This document shows, one piece after another, positions 1-9,004 of a stretch of DNA of 64,000 bases (position 1 is its first letter; each line of letters opens with the position of its first letter). The notes beneath the pieces were generated by a model. It saw only the letters and a list, made by a program, of their open reading frames with translations. It made no database searches and was not told the DNA's origin. The position numbers and the translations under genes are program-made. The stretch covers positions 248,001-312,000 of the forward strand of contig CAWAED010000003.1 in the NCBI GenBank assembly GCA_963781105.1, given 5' to 3'. The stretch is from Palsa-295 sp963781105. GTDB lineage: Bacteria > Acidobacteriota > Terriglobia > Acidiferrales > UBA7541.

Positions 1-2
1 GC

Positions 3-1496
3 CGCTCGGGCAATTCCTATAATTCCTCTGCGAATCGCGGCTACAACTCCGCGAACCGCGGCAATTCTTACTCAGCGCGTAACGGCGTGAGCGGCAACCG
101 CAATGCTACTACGCCGCCGAATTCGTTCGGCCACAATGGCTCAATGCCGTACTTTGGTCGCAGCGGCGGGTCCAACGCAACAGCGGGTGCCCGCGGCGGT
201 GCGACCTCGAATGCATTCGCCAATTCTCGCGGTGCAACATCAACCGCGAATGCCGGTTCACGCGCCGGCACAACTTCCAACTTCGCGGGCAATTCCCGCG
301 GTGCGGCCACGTCGCCGGCCGTAAACGGAAGTCGCGGCGCAGAGGGCAGTTCACTGTCCGCGAGTTCGCGCGGCTCAGGTTCGGCTGTCTCCACGAACCG
401 CGCTGTCTCGAACATCGAAAACTCGCACTTCGGCAACTCCTCTTCATTCAGTTCGCGCAGCGGCAGTTCTTATTCCGGATCGCGCTTCGGCAACACCACC
501 CTAACGAACGCGCATTTCGGCTCCGCCGGCAGCATGAATTCGACTCACCTTGGCGGCGGTCTCAACGTGCACGGGGGCTCGACCTCGTTCGCGGGCGGCC
601 ACTCCTTCTCCGGCTCGTCCGGCTTCCATAGCGCGGGCATCTACGGCGGCGGCTACCATGGCGGCTGGGGCGGCAACGGCTGGCACAGCGGCGGCTGGGG
701 CGGCGGTTGGCATGGTGGCTGGGGTGGTTACGGTTGGCGCGGCGGCTGGGGCGGATGCTGGGGCTGCGGCTTCGGTTGGGGCTGGGGCTGGGGTTGGGGT
801 CTCGGCTGGGGCGGTTGGTGGGGACCTGGCTGGGGATTCGGCTGGGGCTGGCCGGGCTACGGCTACTACAACCCGTACTGGGGCTGGCCGGGCTATGGCT
901 ATGGCGACCCGGGCTATGGCGTCACCTACAGCAATCCCGATGACTCAAGCTCGAACCTGAGCCCCGACTATGGCTCCGGCTCGTACGACAATAATTCCGG
1001 CAACTACGACTCAGGCGCTTACCTGAACTCGAATCCCAATTCCGCGGAAAATTCAACGGAAGCAATCGAGCCGCAGGGCTCGCCCGACGATAATCCCGAC
1101 ACCGGCAACGTGGCTGCGTCCACACCGACGGTACTGATTTATCTCAAGGACGGCACCACCTACGCGGCCAGCGATTATTGGCTCGCCGATGGTCAACTGC
1201 ACTACATCGTCAGTTACGGCGGACAAAGCACTCTCAACATGGATGATGTGGACTTGCAGCGCACCGTCGACGAAAACGCGCGCCGCGGCGTTAATTTCTC
1301 GCTCAAGCCGCGTCCCAACAGCGTCAACCCGCAGCCCGGGCCGAACGGAGAATCGTCGACGGCACCGAGCAATCAGCCTGGCAATCAGACTGCTCGGCCA
1401 AATCATTACAATAACGCCGCGCCAGCGGTCACTCCAGCACCCGCTCCCAACGTGACACCGCAACCGCACACCGAAACCACTTCGCAAACCCTCTAA
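3..1496 (+). CDS. Gly/Trp/Ser/Asn-rich surface-type protein, 5'-truncated
   Basis: The reading frame is open from the first bases of the window, so the N-terminus lies outside; the GTG at 87 is just an internal codon. The visible part begins with Asn/Ser/Ala-Arg-Gly repeats. A central block (about 640-930) follows, made almost entirely of Gly and Trp (GGWGG and GWGWGWG-like runs), then Tyr/Pro-rich WPGYGY segments. After a Ser/Asn/Asp linker there is one compact ordinary domain (about 1125-1310, starting TVLIYLKDGTTYAASDYW) of a type seen at the C-end of many acidobacterial secreted proteins, then a Pro/Asn tail. It converges on another aromatic-repeat protein. An envelope or extracellular location is inferred; no enzymatic motif is visible. 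The extreme repetition makes database naming unreliable. Confidence 0.75.
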   Translation, partial: RSGNSYNSSANRGYNSANRGNSYSARNGVSGNRNATTPPNSFGHNGSMPYFGRSGGSNATAGARGGATSNAFANSRGATSTANAGSRAGTTSNFAGNSRGAATSPAVNGSRGAEGSSLSASSRGSGSAVSTNRAVSNIENSHFGNSSSFSSRSGSSYSGSRFGNTTLTNAHFGSAGSMNSTHLGGGLNVHGGSTSFAGGHSFSGSSGFHSAGIYGGGYHGGWGGNGWHSGGWGGGWHGGWGGYGWRGGWGGCWGCGFGWGWGWGWGLGWGGWWGPGWGFGWGWPGYGYYNPYWGWPGYGYGDPGYGVTYSNPDDSSSNLSPDYGSGSYDNNSGNYDSGAYLNSNPNSAENSTEAIEPQGSPDDNPDTGNVAASTPTVLIYLKDGTTYAASDYWLADGQLHYIVSYGGQSTLNMDDVDLQRTVDENARRGVNFSLKPRPNSVNPQPGPNGESSTAPSNQPGNQTARPNHYNNAAPAVTPAPAPNVTPQPHTETTSQTL

Positions 1497-1509
1497 GGCA
1501 CTAGCACGC

Positions 1510-1532
1510 GGGGCCGGCCAGAAGCCGGCCCC
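1510..1532 (+). terminator. GC-rich hairpin after the Gly/Trp-rich gene
   Basis: A perfect 9-bp stem, GGGGCCGGC/GCCGGCCCC, with a five-base loop starts 14 bases after the stop codon. There is no T-run on either strand, so it is not a textbook intrinsic terminator. Its place between two convergent genes makes a termination or mRNA 3'-end role likely. Confidence 0.5.
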
Positions 1533-1732
1533 AAAACCTCTCCGCGCGCAGCACCACACTCCAATCATTCGCAATAGAACGCCCGCACCTATCAACCTCA
1601 CCGCGCAAGTCGCCGCCAAAAACGAATTCGCCGCGCATCCGTGAAGACTGCGCGGCGAATAAACTTCGTGCTGACCCGGCGCCCGGCTATCGATCCGCCG
1701 GAAGCCGTGTGCCTATCCTGACTGAACCGCCA

Positions 1733-2848
1733 TCACTTTTTCTTCGGAGCCGCCTCGTGCGTCGGCTGCTGGTGTTGCTGTAGGTGCTGTTGCTGCTGAG
1801 TGTGGCGCTGCACCATCTGCTGCGTCTGTTGCTGGTGCTTCTGCTCCACCTGTTGTTTCCTCTCTTCGTTGACGTTTTGTTTGGCCAGCTGCTGGTGCTC
1901 CTTGTCTTGCTGTTGCTGTAGCTGCTGGCGTTCCTGCGCCTGCTTGGCATCCAGCTTTTCCTGCTGCTGCTGGTATTTCTGATCCGTTTTCGCGTTGCCG
2001 GTATTAGGCGCCGCGTGCTTTTCCGCCGCCGGTAAATCGTTCGGATGGACCGGTGTAGTCCGGCCGCCGTTTTCGTTTCTGGCCGCCGTTTCGTTTCGTG
2101 CTGGTGGATTGTACGAACCTTCTTTGGCCTCCACCGCGCCGTGCCCGCTGAACTCACCCGGTTTGGCGGTGGCGGCGACCGGCGGTTTACCGTGGTTCAC
2201 CGAAGCGCGCAACTCCCGGTTATTGCGCGCGGCGTCCATGTGCTGCGTTTGCGCCGCCACTGGCCCGACGTGCCGTTCGCGTTCCGCAGATTCCTCGGCG
2301 GACGTCGGCCGTGCGTCAATGCCACCATGTCCGCCGTTGTAGCTCACGCGGGTTACTTCGCGATTATCGACTCGGGATTCGTACACGTTATGTACGACCG
2401 TCACATTTACGTTGTTCACCGCCCGGTTATAGAAAAAGTGTCCGTGGTCCCAGCGGCCTCCTTCATAACCGTGTCCGAAATATCCAAAGCCATAATTAAT
2501 TCCGCCATAGAATCCGATTTGCGGTCCCCAATAGCCTGCGTGGAACACATACGCGTTGCCGCCCCAGCCCCACCACGCCGGAGTCCAAAAGAAGCCAACT
2601 TCAGGCGCTTCCACCCACGTTCCAGGCACCCAGTAATAATCCTCGCCGTCCCACGCCCAATATCCGGGCGTCCAGATGTATCCGTCACCCGGGCAGACAG
2701 GCTGCTCGTAGACGGGCAACTCAGGCGGGGCAAATCCCACCGATACTCCCACAGCGACTTGCGCGAAGGACGGTACCGGCGCTGCCAGAATTACCAGCAC
2801 CGTGGCCATCGCAAAGAACAGGGAAGAAATGAACATGGCTTTACGCAT
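1733..2848 (-). CDS. Secreted WXXGXW-repeat protein with Gln-rich coiled-coil tail
   Basis: Start chosen at 2848 (MRKAMFISS...), because a classic signal peptide ending near VPSFA begins there and AGGAGG lies about 14 bases upstream; a longer frame to 2881 adds only 11 unlikely residues. The mature N-terminal half has the tandem aromatic pattern of WXXGXW/YXWGXW-repeat proteins (GYIWTPGYWAW, YYWVPGTW, FFWTPAWWGW, VFHAGYW). The middle is hydrophilic. The last ~110 residues are Gln/Lys/Glu-rich (QQQQ, HQQQTQQ) and should form a coiled coil, ending in Lys-rich APKKK. It is probably exported to the periplasm or outer surface. These repeats are common in Acidobacteriota and Proteobacteria but have no firm function. 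Confidence 0.8.
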   Translation of the reverse strand: MRKAMFISSLFFAMATVLVILAAPVPSFAQVAVGVSVGFAPPELPVYEQPVCPGDGYIWTPGYWAWDGEDYYWVPGTWVEAPEVGFFWTPAWWGWGGNAYVFHAGYWGPQIGFYGGINYGFGYFGHGYEGGRWDHGHFFYNRAVNNVNVTVVHNVYESRVDNREVTRVSYNGGHGGIDARPTSAEESAERERHVGPVAAQTQHMDAARNNRELRASVNHGKPPVAATAKPGEFSGHGAVEAKEGSYNPPARNETAARNENGGRTTPVHPNDLPAAEKHAAPNTGNAKTDQKYQQQQEKLDAKQAQERQQLQQQQDKEHQQLAKQNVNEERKQQVEQKHQQQTQQMVQRHTQQQQHLQQHQQPTHEAAPKKK

Positions 2849-3165
2849 TGTCGTTATGCATCCTCCTGCCTGGTCATCCATCGCTAGCCCGGGCTTGCTT
2901 CACTGCTGCGGGTTTCGTGGTTGAGAGGCAATATTTCTGGGAACCCAGGGATAACTACAAAGAACGGCATGCAACCGAATTCTACCGATTCGCACCGAGC
3001 GCGCCATACGGTCATCCGTGTAGAGATGAAGAAGAAGTACGCATTGATGCACGCGCTCGCGGCAAGGCGACATTACGAATCCAGCGCCGCTTCGCGCGCT
3101 CAGAAGCGATTTGCAGAAATTCGTCGCCTTGACGTTCTACCGGAAGCGCGCTATCCTCACCTAGC

Positions 3166-3528
3166 ATGTCTACTAAAGAACAAAAACAGCGCATCGAACT
3201 ATTGCAGGGCACTCTCGACCTACTCATTCTCCGCACGCTGCTTCGCGGACCGGTCCACGGCCACGCCATCGCCAAGGCCATCGAATTCGATTCTGACGAA
3301 GTCTTGCAAGTGGAGCAAGGCTCGCTCTACCCCGCGCTCCACCGGCTCATCAAGCGCAAATGGATTTCGGTGGAAGACGGCACGTCCGAAAATAATCGCC
3401 GCGCCAAGTTCTACCGCCTCACTCCGCAGGGCCGCAAGCAACTCGCGGTTGAAACCAGCAAGTGGGACAAACTCGCCGGTGCAATCGCGCGCATCCTCCG
3501 CCCGGCTGAACAAGAGGGCAAACCATGA
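3166..3528 (+). CDS. PadR-family transcriptional regulator
   Basis: This 120-residue winged-helix protein has the PadR signature: LLQGTLDLLILRTL at the N-terminus, GPVHGHAIAKAI, then the recognition region VEQGSLYPALHRLIKRKWI and the wing NRRAKFYRLTPQGRKQL. Family members are dimeric repressors, often of transporter genes. The stop overlaps the start of the ADOP permease in an ATGA junction at 3525-3528, so the two are co-transcribed and translationally coupled. This padR-ADOP pairing is very frequent in Acidobacteriota. The likely role is autoregulation plus control of the permease; the ligand is unknown. Confidence 0.93.
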   Translation: MSTKEQKQRIELLQGTLDLLILRTLLRGPVHGHAIAKAIEFDSDEVLQVEQGSLYPALHRLIKRKWISVEDGTSENNRRAKFYRLTPQGRKQLAVETSKWDKLAGAIARILRPAEQEGKP

Positions 3529-6146
3529 AGCGGCGCGCGCGCATGTTGCAGGATCTCGACGAAGCTATTCGCCAGCACATTGAAGCCGAGACCCAGGACA
3601 ACATCGCGCACGGCATGTCTCCCCAGGAAGCGCGCTACGCCGCTCTACGCAAATTCGGCAACGTGACGCGCGTGCAGGAAGAAACGCGCGAAGTGTGGAG
3701 TTTCGTGTGGCTCGAGCAATTCTGGCAGGACGTTCGCTACGCCCTCCGCATGCTGCGGAAATCTCCCGGTTTCACGGCGATCGCCGTTCTCACGCTCGCG
3801 CTCGGCATCGGCGCAAACACAGCCATTTTCAGCGTGGTATACGCGGTCCTCTTGCGTCCGCTTCCGTATCCGAACCCGGATCAATTGGTCCTCGTTTTTC
3901 AAGCGAATCCGCAAGACCAGGTGCCCTTCGACGGGATGTCCTACGTAAATTTCGAGAAGCTTCGTGAACACAACAGCGTCTTCTCTGAGCTGGCTAGCAA
4001 CACACGTCACGAGCTGACGCTTACCGGAGTGGGTGACCCCTCCGTCCTCAGCACCGTTGACGTAACCCCGGAAATCTTTTCAGTTCTAGCGGTGCCACCG
4101 CTCCTGGGACGCTCGTTCCTCTCCGAAGATGGCAAACGCGGCGCGCCTCCCGTCGTCATTCTCAGCGAAAACCTCTGGCGCAGCCGCTTCGGCGCGGACC
4201 CGCAACTCCTGGGCCGCTCCATCAGCCTCGATAAGCGCCTGTTCACTGTCGTTGGTATCATGCCTTCGAGCTTCCGGTTTCCGCTGATCGCCATCCGCGA
4301 AGACATATGGATCCCCATCGCCCAGGATCCGATGTTCGGACCCTGGATGTCCCGCTTCGGTGGACACTGGCTCCTCGCCACCGGACGCCTGAAACCGGGC
4401 GTGTCCCTCGCGCAGGCTCGCGCGGACGCAGACGCGATTAGCGCGGCGCTCGCCAAAGACGATCCCGCCAACAATACGGGATGGCAAATCCGCGTGGATT
4501 CTTTACAGCAGCAAGTTGTCGGTGATTCGCGGCCGGCCTTGCTCATTCTACTGGGCGCGGTCGGGCTCGTGCTCTTGATCGCCTGCGTGAATATCGCGAA
4601 TCTTCTGCTGTCGCGTGCGTCTTCGCGGGCCAGGGAAGTCGCGGTGCGCATCGCACTTGGCGCCGGCCGGAAGCGCATAGTTCGGCAATTGCTCACCGAA
4701 AGCGCGGTTCTGGGTTTGCTCGGCGGGATCGCTGGAATACTTCTCGCATATTGGGGAGTGCACGCGCTCATCTCGCTGCTGCCGCCGGATTTGCCGCGCG
4801 CAGACACCATCCGCGTGGACGGCGGAGTGCTAGCCTTCGCGTTGCTGCTTGCCGTCGCGTCCAGCTTTATTTTCGGTTTAGCGCCATCCCTCTTTGCCGC
4901 CGATTCCAGCTTGCAGACCGGCCTCAGAGAATCCTCCAGCCGCTCGGGGGAGGGAGCACGCCAACGCGGCACGCGCACCGTTCTCGCCATCGCTGAAATT
5001 GCTCTCGCTATGGTGCTGCTCGTCGCCGCCGGATTGCTTCTGCGCAGTTTCACCATGCTCACTTCGGTCAATCCGGGATTCGACCCTGCGCACGTCGTGA
5101 AGGCCGACGTCTCGCTGCCGCAATTTCAATACTCCACGCCGCAGCAATGGACGGCGTTTTCGAACCAGTTCCTCGAACGACTTCAAGCGCAGCCCGGCTT
5201 GCAAGATGCAGCCATGGCCGTTCCGCTACCGCTCAATGAGGGAAGCGTCAACCTCGCCTTCGATATCGTCGGCAATCCGCCGCTGCCGCCAGGAACCGCC
5301 ATCACCGCCGACTTCACTTCCGTCAGCCCGGATTATTTTCACGTGATGAGCATCCCTCTTCTGCGGGGCCGCTTGTTCAATGCACAGGATTCCGCCGGCG
5401 CGCCGCGCGTTACGGTGATTAGCGAAGCGCTCGCGCGGCGATATTTTCCCAACCAAGACCCCATGGGCAAACAGCTCAATTTCGGTTTTCCTCCCGATGG
5501 CGACGCTCCGCGCGAAATTGTGGGCATCGTGGGCGACATTCGCGACAACTCCCTCAGCGAAGCGCCCGGTCCGATGATGTACGTCCCGTTCGCGCAAGCC
5601 CCTTTCTGGGGCGCGCAAGTGATCGTCCGCAGCACGCTAAGCCCATCGAGCGTGGCGGCCTCGATCCGCAAAACCACGCACGACATTGATAAAGACCTGC
5701 CCGTCACCGACATTGAAACGCTTCCCGAAGCCCTGACCGCTTCCGTCGCCCAACCAAGATTTCGCACCTTGCTACTAGGATTGTTCGGCGCGATCGCGCT
5801 GCTGCTAGCGGCCGTGGGAATTTTCGGCGTGATGTCCTACTCAGTCGGGCGCCGCACTCACGAAATAGGCATTCGCATCGCGCTAGGCGCCACTCCCGGC
5901 AGAATCTTGCGCCTCGTCTTAACGGAGTCGGCGAAACTGATTCTCGTAGGGCTCGCGGTTGGCATTCCCGCAGCCCTGGCCCTCACGCGCTATCTCGCCA
6001 CCTTGCTCTTTGCCGTACATCCCACCGACCCACTCACATTCATCGGCGTAGCAATCCTTCTCACGAGCGTCGCCCTAATCGCCTGCTACGTTCCAGCCCG
6101 CCGCGCCATGCGCGTAGACCCCATCGTCTCCCTCCGTTACGAATAG
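3525..6146 (+). CDS. ADOP-family ABC transporter permease (MacB/FtsX type)
   Basis: An 873-residue membrane protein. Residues 1-60 form the small soluble prefix domain typical of ADOP permeases (DLDEAIRQHIEAETQDNIAHG...EARYAALRKFGN). Then comes DVRYALRMLRKSPGFTAIAVLTLALGIGANTAIFSVVYAVLLRPLPYP, with the first membrane helix. Two units follow, each a periplasmic MacB core plus an FtsX three-helix domain, the second ending YVPARRAMRVDPIVSLRYE. The protein is thus an internally duplicated permease in one chain. No ATPase gene adjoins it, so any nucleotide-binding partner must be encoded elsewhere. The substrate is unknown; MacB-type systems are generally mechanotransmission pumps for periplasmic substrates. 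Confidence 0.92.
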   Translation: MKRRARMLQDLDEAIRQHIEAETQDNIAHGMSPQEARYAALRKFGNVTRVQEETREVWSFVWLEQFWQDVRYALRMLRKSPGFTAIAVLTLALGIGANTAIFSVVYAVLLRPLPYPNPDQLVLVFQANPQDQVPFDGMSYVNFEKLREHNSVFSELASNTRHELTLTGVGDPSVLSTVDVTPEIFSVLAVPPLLGRSFLSEDGKRGAPPVVILSENLWRSRFGADPQLLGRSISLDKRLFTVVGIMPSSFRFPLIAIREDIWIPIAQDPMFGPWMSRFGGHWLLATGRLKPGVSLAQARADADAISAALAKDDPANNTGWQIRVDSLQQQVVGDSRPALLILLGAVGLVLLIACVNIANLLLSRASSRAREVAVRIALGAGRKRIVRQLLTESAVLGLLGGIAGILLAYWGVHALISLLPPDLPRADTIRVDGGVLAFALLLAVASSFIFGLAPSLFAADSSLQTGLRESSSRSGEGARQRGTRTVLAIAEIALAMVLLVAAGLLLRSFTMLTSVNPGFDPAHVVKADVSLPQFQYSTPQQWTAFSNQFLERLQAQPGLQDAAMAVPLPLNEGSVNLAFDIVGNPPLPPGTAITADFTSVSPDYFHVMSIPLLRGRLFNAQDSAGAPRVTVISEALARRYFPNQDPMGKQLNFGFPPDGDAPREIVGIVGDIRDNSLSEAPGPMMYVPFAQAPFWGAQVIVRSTLSPSSVAASIRKTTHDIDKDLPVTDIETLPEALTASVAQPRFRTLLLGLFGAIALLLAAVGIFGVMSYSVGRRTHEIGIRIALGATPGRILRLVLTESAKLILVGLAVGIPAALALTRYLATLLFAVHPTDPLTFIGVAILLTSVALIACYVPARRAMRVDPIVSLRYE

Positions 6147-6190
6147 CGTCGCACGGCACCGATGATCGCCCAGGTCGGTGTTGTTTGTCA

Positions 6191-6240
6191 GGGAGTGCGG
6201 AAGCTTGCTCCCGCCTTTGCAAGGCGAGGCTTGCCTCGCC
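6191..6240. repeat. Cluster of short palindromes (REP-like)
   Basis: Three hairpins stand side by side in the ADOP-hydrolase gap: an imperfect one at 6197-6214 (GCGG...CCGC), GCCTT-TGC-AAGGC at 6213-6225, and a perfect 8-bp stem GGCGAGGC-TT-GCCTCGCC at 6223-6240. They resemble repetitive extragenic palindromes, or could help end the ADOP transcript. There is no T-tract. The rest of 6147-6393 shows nothing I can name. Confidence 0.45.
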
Positions 6241-6393
6241 GTTCGCTCGACGGCCCAGGCGTGGAACGATTCGTCGGGTCGTGCGCCACTCCGTTGCCCT
6301 GCTAGCAGTCACATCGGCGCTCCTTCAAACACGATGCGCGACTTTTGCGATAGACTCGTGGGCCGGTCAGAAACCAGGGGGCGCTGCAAATAG

Positions 6394-8190
6394 ATGAAAC
6401 ACTCGAGCCGTATTTCGTCTAGCGCATCAAAAATTCTCGCATTTCACGTTGTCGCGACACTCTTTCTAGTCTTTCTTCTCTCAGCCCGAACCACAAACGC
6501 TCAAACCTACCAAGTAACAGTCGAGCGCAATGTCCCAGCCAAAATGCGCGACGGCGTAACCCTCCGCGCCGACGTCTACCGCCCCAAAGCGGAAGGGAAG
6601 TTTCCGGTGCTGCTCACTCGGACGCCGTATGACAAGCAATGGGAGATAGAATTCGCGCTCAAGGCAGTTCCGCGCGGCTACGTCGTGATCGCCCAGGATA
6701 CCCGCGGCCGCTACGAATCCGAGGGCGAGTGGTATCCATTCAAATACGAATCGCAAGATGGCTACGACACGGTCGAATGGGCTGCCGCGCTTCCTTACTC
6801 GAACGGCAAAGTCGGAATGTTCGGCGGCTCTTACGTCGGTGCCACGCAATACCTCGCGGCCATCGCCCATCCGCCGCATCTCGCCGGAATATGCCCGGAC
6901 GTCACCCCCTCGAATTATCACGACGACTGGACGTATCAAGGTGGCGCCTTCGAGCAATGGTTCAACGAATCCTGGACCAGTGGCCTCGCCGAAAACACGC
7001 TGGAGAGGCGCGTGAACACAGCCCGCGATCCGCTAACTGGAACCAAGGTGCTGCCGTTGACTGAATTTCCGGTTCTCGGCACGCCGAACAGCGTGGGGCT
7101 CGCCCGCTATTTTCTCGACTGGCTCGCCCATCCGAATTTTGACGACTACTGGAAGCAGTGGTCCATCCAGGATCACTACTCCGAAATTCAGGTTCCCGTT
7201 TTTAGCCTGGGCGCGTGGTACGACATCTTCCTAGGTGGCACCCTGCACAATTACATTCATCTGAAAACCGAAGCAGGCAGCGACGCGGCGCGGCGCGGCC
7301 AGCGCCTCTGCGTCTACATCGGCGGACATGCCGGCGAGGCGAAGGAGAGAAAAATCGGCGGCGTGGATTTCGGCGATAAAGCGCCGTTTGATCTGGACGA
7401 AGCCACCTTGCGCTGGTACGACTGGCTGCTCAAAGGCGAAGCCAATGGCGTCGCACAGGAAAAGCCCGTGAGGATTTTTGTCATGGCACGAAATGAGTGG
7501 CGCGACGAAGACGACTGGCCGCTCGCGCGAGCGAAAAGCACGCGCTACTTCCTGCATTCCGCCGGCGCGGCGAATGGCGTTGCGGGTGATGGAACGCTAA
7601 GCACCGCAGCACCCACAGCAGAGAAGCCGGATCAGTACGTTTACGATCCCAGCGATGCCGTGCCCACCATCGGCGGGCCGCTTTGCTGCGGACCACCGCT
7701 GCCCACCGGTGTCGGTCCCGAAGGCCAGCGCCCCGCGGAAGCCCGCAGCGATGTTCTGGTTTATTCCACGCCCGCCTTCGCCAAAGATACGGAAGTCACC
7801 GGCCCCGTGTCGCTCGATCTCTACGTCAGCTCTTCCGCCGTGGACACCGATTTCACAGGAAAACTCGTAGACGTCTGGCCGAATGGCTTTGCGCAAAATT
7901 TAACGGAAGGAATTTTGAGGATGCGCTATCGCGATTCACAAGAAAAACCGGAACTGGCCAATCCCGGCGAGACGTATCACATCACACTGGATCTCTGGGC
8001 CACGAGCAACGTGTTTCTCGCCGGACACGAGCTGCGCCTCGAAGTATCCAGCAGCAATTTCCCGCGCTTCGATCGCAACCTAAATACCGGCGAAGAGCAA
8101 GCCCGCGCCACCCGCATGGTCAAAGCCACCAACGTGATCTATCACGATAAAACGCATCCCTCAGCGCTGATCGTTCCAGTGGTGCCGTAA
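6394..8190 (+). CDS. Secreted CocE/NonD-family hydrolase (X-Pro dipeptidyl-peptidase-like)
   Basis: A 598-residue protein with an N-terminal signal peptide (hydrophobic core to about residue 36, ending TTNAQ). The alpha/beta-hydrolase domain opens with VPAKMRDGVTLRADVYRP, then RGYVVIAQDTRGRYESEGEW. The nucleophile elbow is MFGGSYVGATQ, with the catalytic Ser at about 146. The C-terminal ~200 residues are the jelly-roll 'X-Pro dipeptidyl-peptidase C-terminal' domain (VTGPVSLDLYVSSSAVDTDFTGKLVDVWPNG...). The family includes cocaine esterase, glutaryl-7-ACA acylases and Xaa-Pro peptidases, so the substrate cannot be read from sequence. Periplasmic or extracellular location is inferred. It is transcribed alone. 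Confidence 0.9.
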   Translation: MKHSSRISSSASKILAFHVVATLFLVFLLSARTTNAQTYQVTVERNVPAKMRDGVTLRADVYRPKAEGKFPVLLTRTPYDKQWEIEFALKAVPRGYVVIAQDTRGRYESEGEWYPFKYESQDGYDTVEWAAALPYSNGKVGMFGGSYVGATQYLAAIAHPPHLAGICPDVTPSNYHDDWTYQGGAFEQWFNESWTSGLAENTLERRVNTARDPLTGTKVLPLTEFPVLGTPNSVGLARYFLDWLAHPNFDDYWKQWSIQDHYSEIQVPVFSLGAWYDIFLGGTLHNYIHLKTEAGSDAARRGQRLCVYIGGHAGEAKERKIGGVDFGDKAPFDLDEATLRWYDWLLKGEANGVAQEKPVRIFVMARNEWRDEDDWPLARAKSTRYFLHSAGAANGVAGDGTLSTAAPTAEKPDQYVYDPSDAVPTIGGPLCCGPPLPTGVGPEGQRPAEARSDVLVYSTPAFAKDTEVTGPVSLDLYVSSSAVDTDFTGKLVDVWPNGFAQNLTEGILRMRYRDSQEKPELANPGETYHITLDLWATSNVFLAGHELRLEVSSSNFPRFDRNLNTGEEQARATRMVKATNVIYHDKTHPSALIVPVVP

Positions 8191-8241
8191 GCGACGGAGG
8201 GAGGACAACGTTCAATCCCTGGTCGTGCATGCGCGGGAAGC

Positions 8242-8318
8242 CTTTGTAGCGGCGCACTTCAGTGCGCCATCGATGTTGCCGCGGGATCGATGGCGGTCTG
8301 AAGACCGCCGCTACAAAG
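8242..8318. repeat. 77-bp compound palindrome, REP-like
   Basis: The ends are a perfect 13-bp inverted repeat (CTTTGTAGCGGCG ... CGCCGCTACAAAG). Inside lie two smaller hairpins, GCGCACT-TCAGTGCGC and GCGGTCTTCAGACCGC-like (as GCGGTCTGAAGACCGC), plus ATCGAT/ATCGAT flanking the centre. This nested architecture is typical of dispersed extragenic palindromic elements. It sits between the convergent hydrolase and bactofilin genes. Confidence 0.75.
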
Positions 8319-8365
8319 TCAACTTCCAACGACCGGCGGTATGCAGACGCTGCCGCGAGACGCCC

Positions 8366-8407
8366 ACAAATAAAAATGGCGCCGCGACCATCAGGTCGCA
8401 GCGCCAT
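8366..8407 (-). terminator. Intrinsic terminator of the bactofilin gene
   Basis: Read on the minus strand, a stem ATGGCGC(T)GCGACC, loop TGAT, GGTCGC(G)GCGCCAT is followed directly by TTTTATTTGTG. It lies about 70 bases past the bactofilin stop and is a convincing Rho-independent terminator. Confidence 0.8.
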
Positions 8408-8476
8408 CCAGAAATCAGCCCGCTCCGCCACGGCACGTTGAACCCGCCGTCTGCAGCCGGGGTTGGAAAATGAATC

Positions 8477-9004
8477 TTAGTTCGAGACTTTGCCAGCGCC
8501 GACGGCTTCCAATTCTTCCGCGGCGTGATGACTCGACTTGCCACGTTCGATCTCGATCTGGCCCTTCAGGTACGCGCCGTCCTCGATCAGGACTCGGCCG
8601 CCCGTGATGTTGCCAATCACCGAGCCGTCCTTCTTCACCTCCACGCGATCTTCCGCGTGCAGATTCCCGCGCACTTTGCCGTACACGATCACTTCGCGCG
8701 CGTGTACATCCGACACAATCTCGCCGTTCTGTCCCACGGTCAGGCGCTGGCCCTTCAGCGCGATGGGTCCTTCCACCTTGCCGTCAATTTGTAGATCTTC
8801 TTCGCCCGAAATCTGTCCCTTCACCGTGAGTCCCGGTCCCAGGGTTGCCAGACTGCGCGCCGAAGGAACGCTCGACCGGATCGGGGCGGAAGCAGTCGGC
8901 GCCGCGTTCGAACCAAAACTGGTATTGGACTGCGATGGTGTGTGAGCCGCGGGCTGTGCCGGGGCTGCGCCTGGATAATCCGATTGCTTATTGTTGCTCC
9001 ACAT
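8477..9004 (-). CDS. Bactofilin (polymer-forming cytoskeletal protein)
   Basis: A 175-residue protein. The first ~50 residues are a flexible Ser/Ala/Pro/Gln-rich tail. Residues ~55-155 form the bactofilin domain of short right-handed beta-helix repeats with hydrophobic-Gly periodicity (GLTVKGQISGEEDLQIDGKVEGPI, RLTVGQNGEIVSDVHAREVIVYGKVRGNL, GSVIGNITGGRVLIEDGAYLKGQIEI). Bactofilins self-assemble without nucleotide and scaffold envelope or morphogenesis proteins. GGAGGGG lies just before the ATG. The gene has its own terminator, so it is probably monocistronic. Confidence 0.93.
   Translation of the reverse strand: MWSNNKQSDYPGAAPAQPAAHTPSQSNTSFGSNAAPTASAPIRSSVPSARSLATLGPGLTVKGQISGEEDLQIDGKVEGPIALKGQRLTVGQNGEIVSDVHAREVIVYGKVRGNLHAEDRVEVKKDGSVIGNITGGRVLIEDGAYLKGQIEIERGKSSHHAAEELEAVGAGKVSN

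Noticed and set aside
1053..1619. 188-codon minus-strand frame over the end of the Gly/Trp-rich gene
   Set aside because: Overlaps the conserved C-terminal domain on the plus strand and has no recognisable features or ribosome-binding site.
4007..5071. Long minus-strand reading frame inside the first ADOP permease
   Set aside because: Shadow of a high-GC gene: the composition is Arg/Ser/Pro-rich without any fold, whereas the plus strand has full ADOP motifs.
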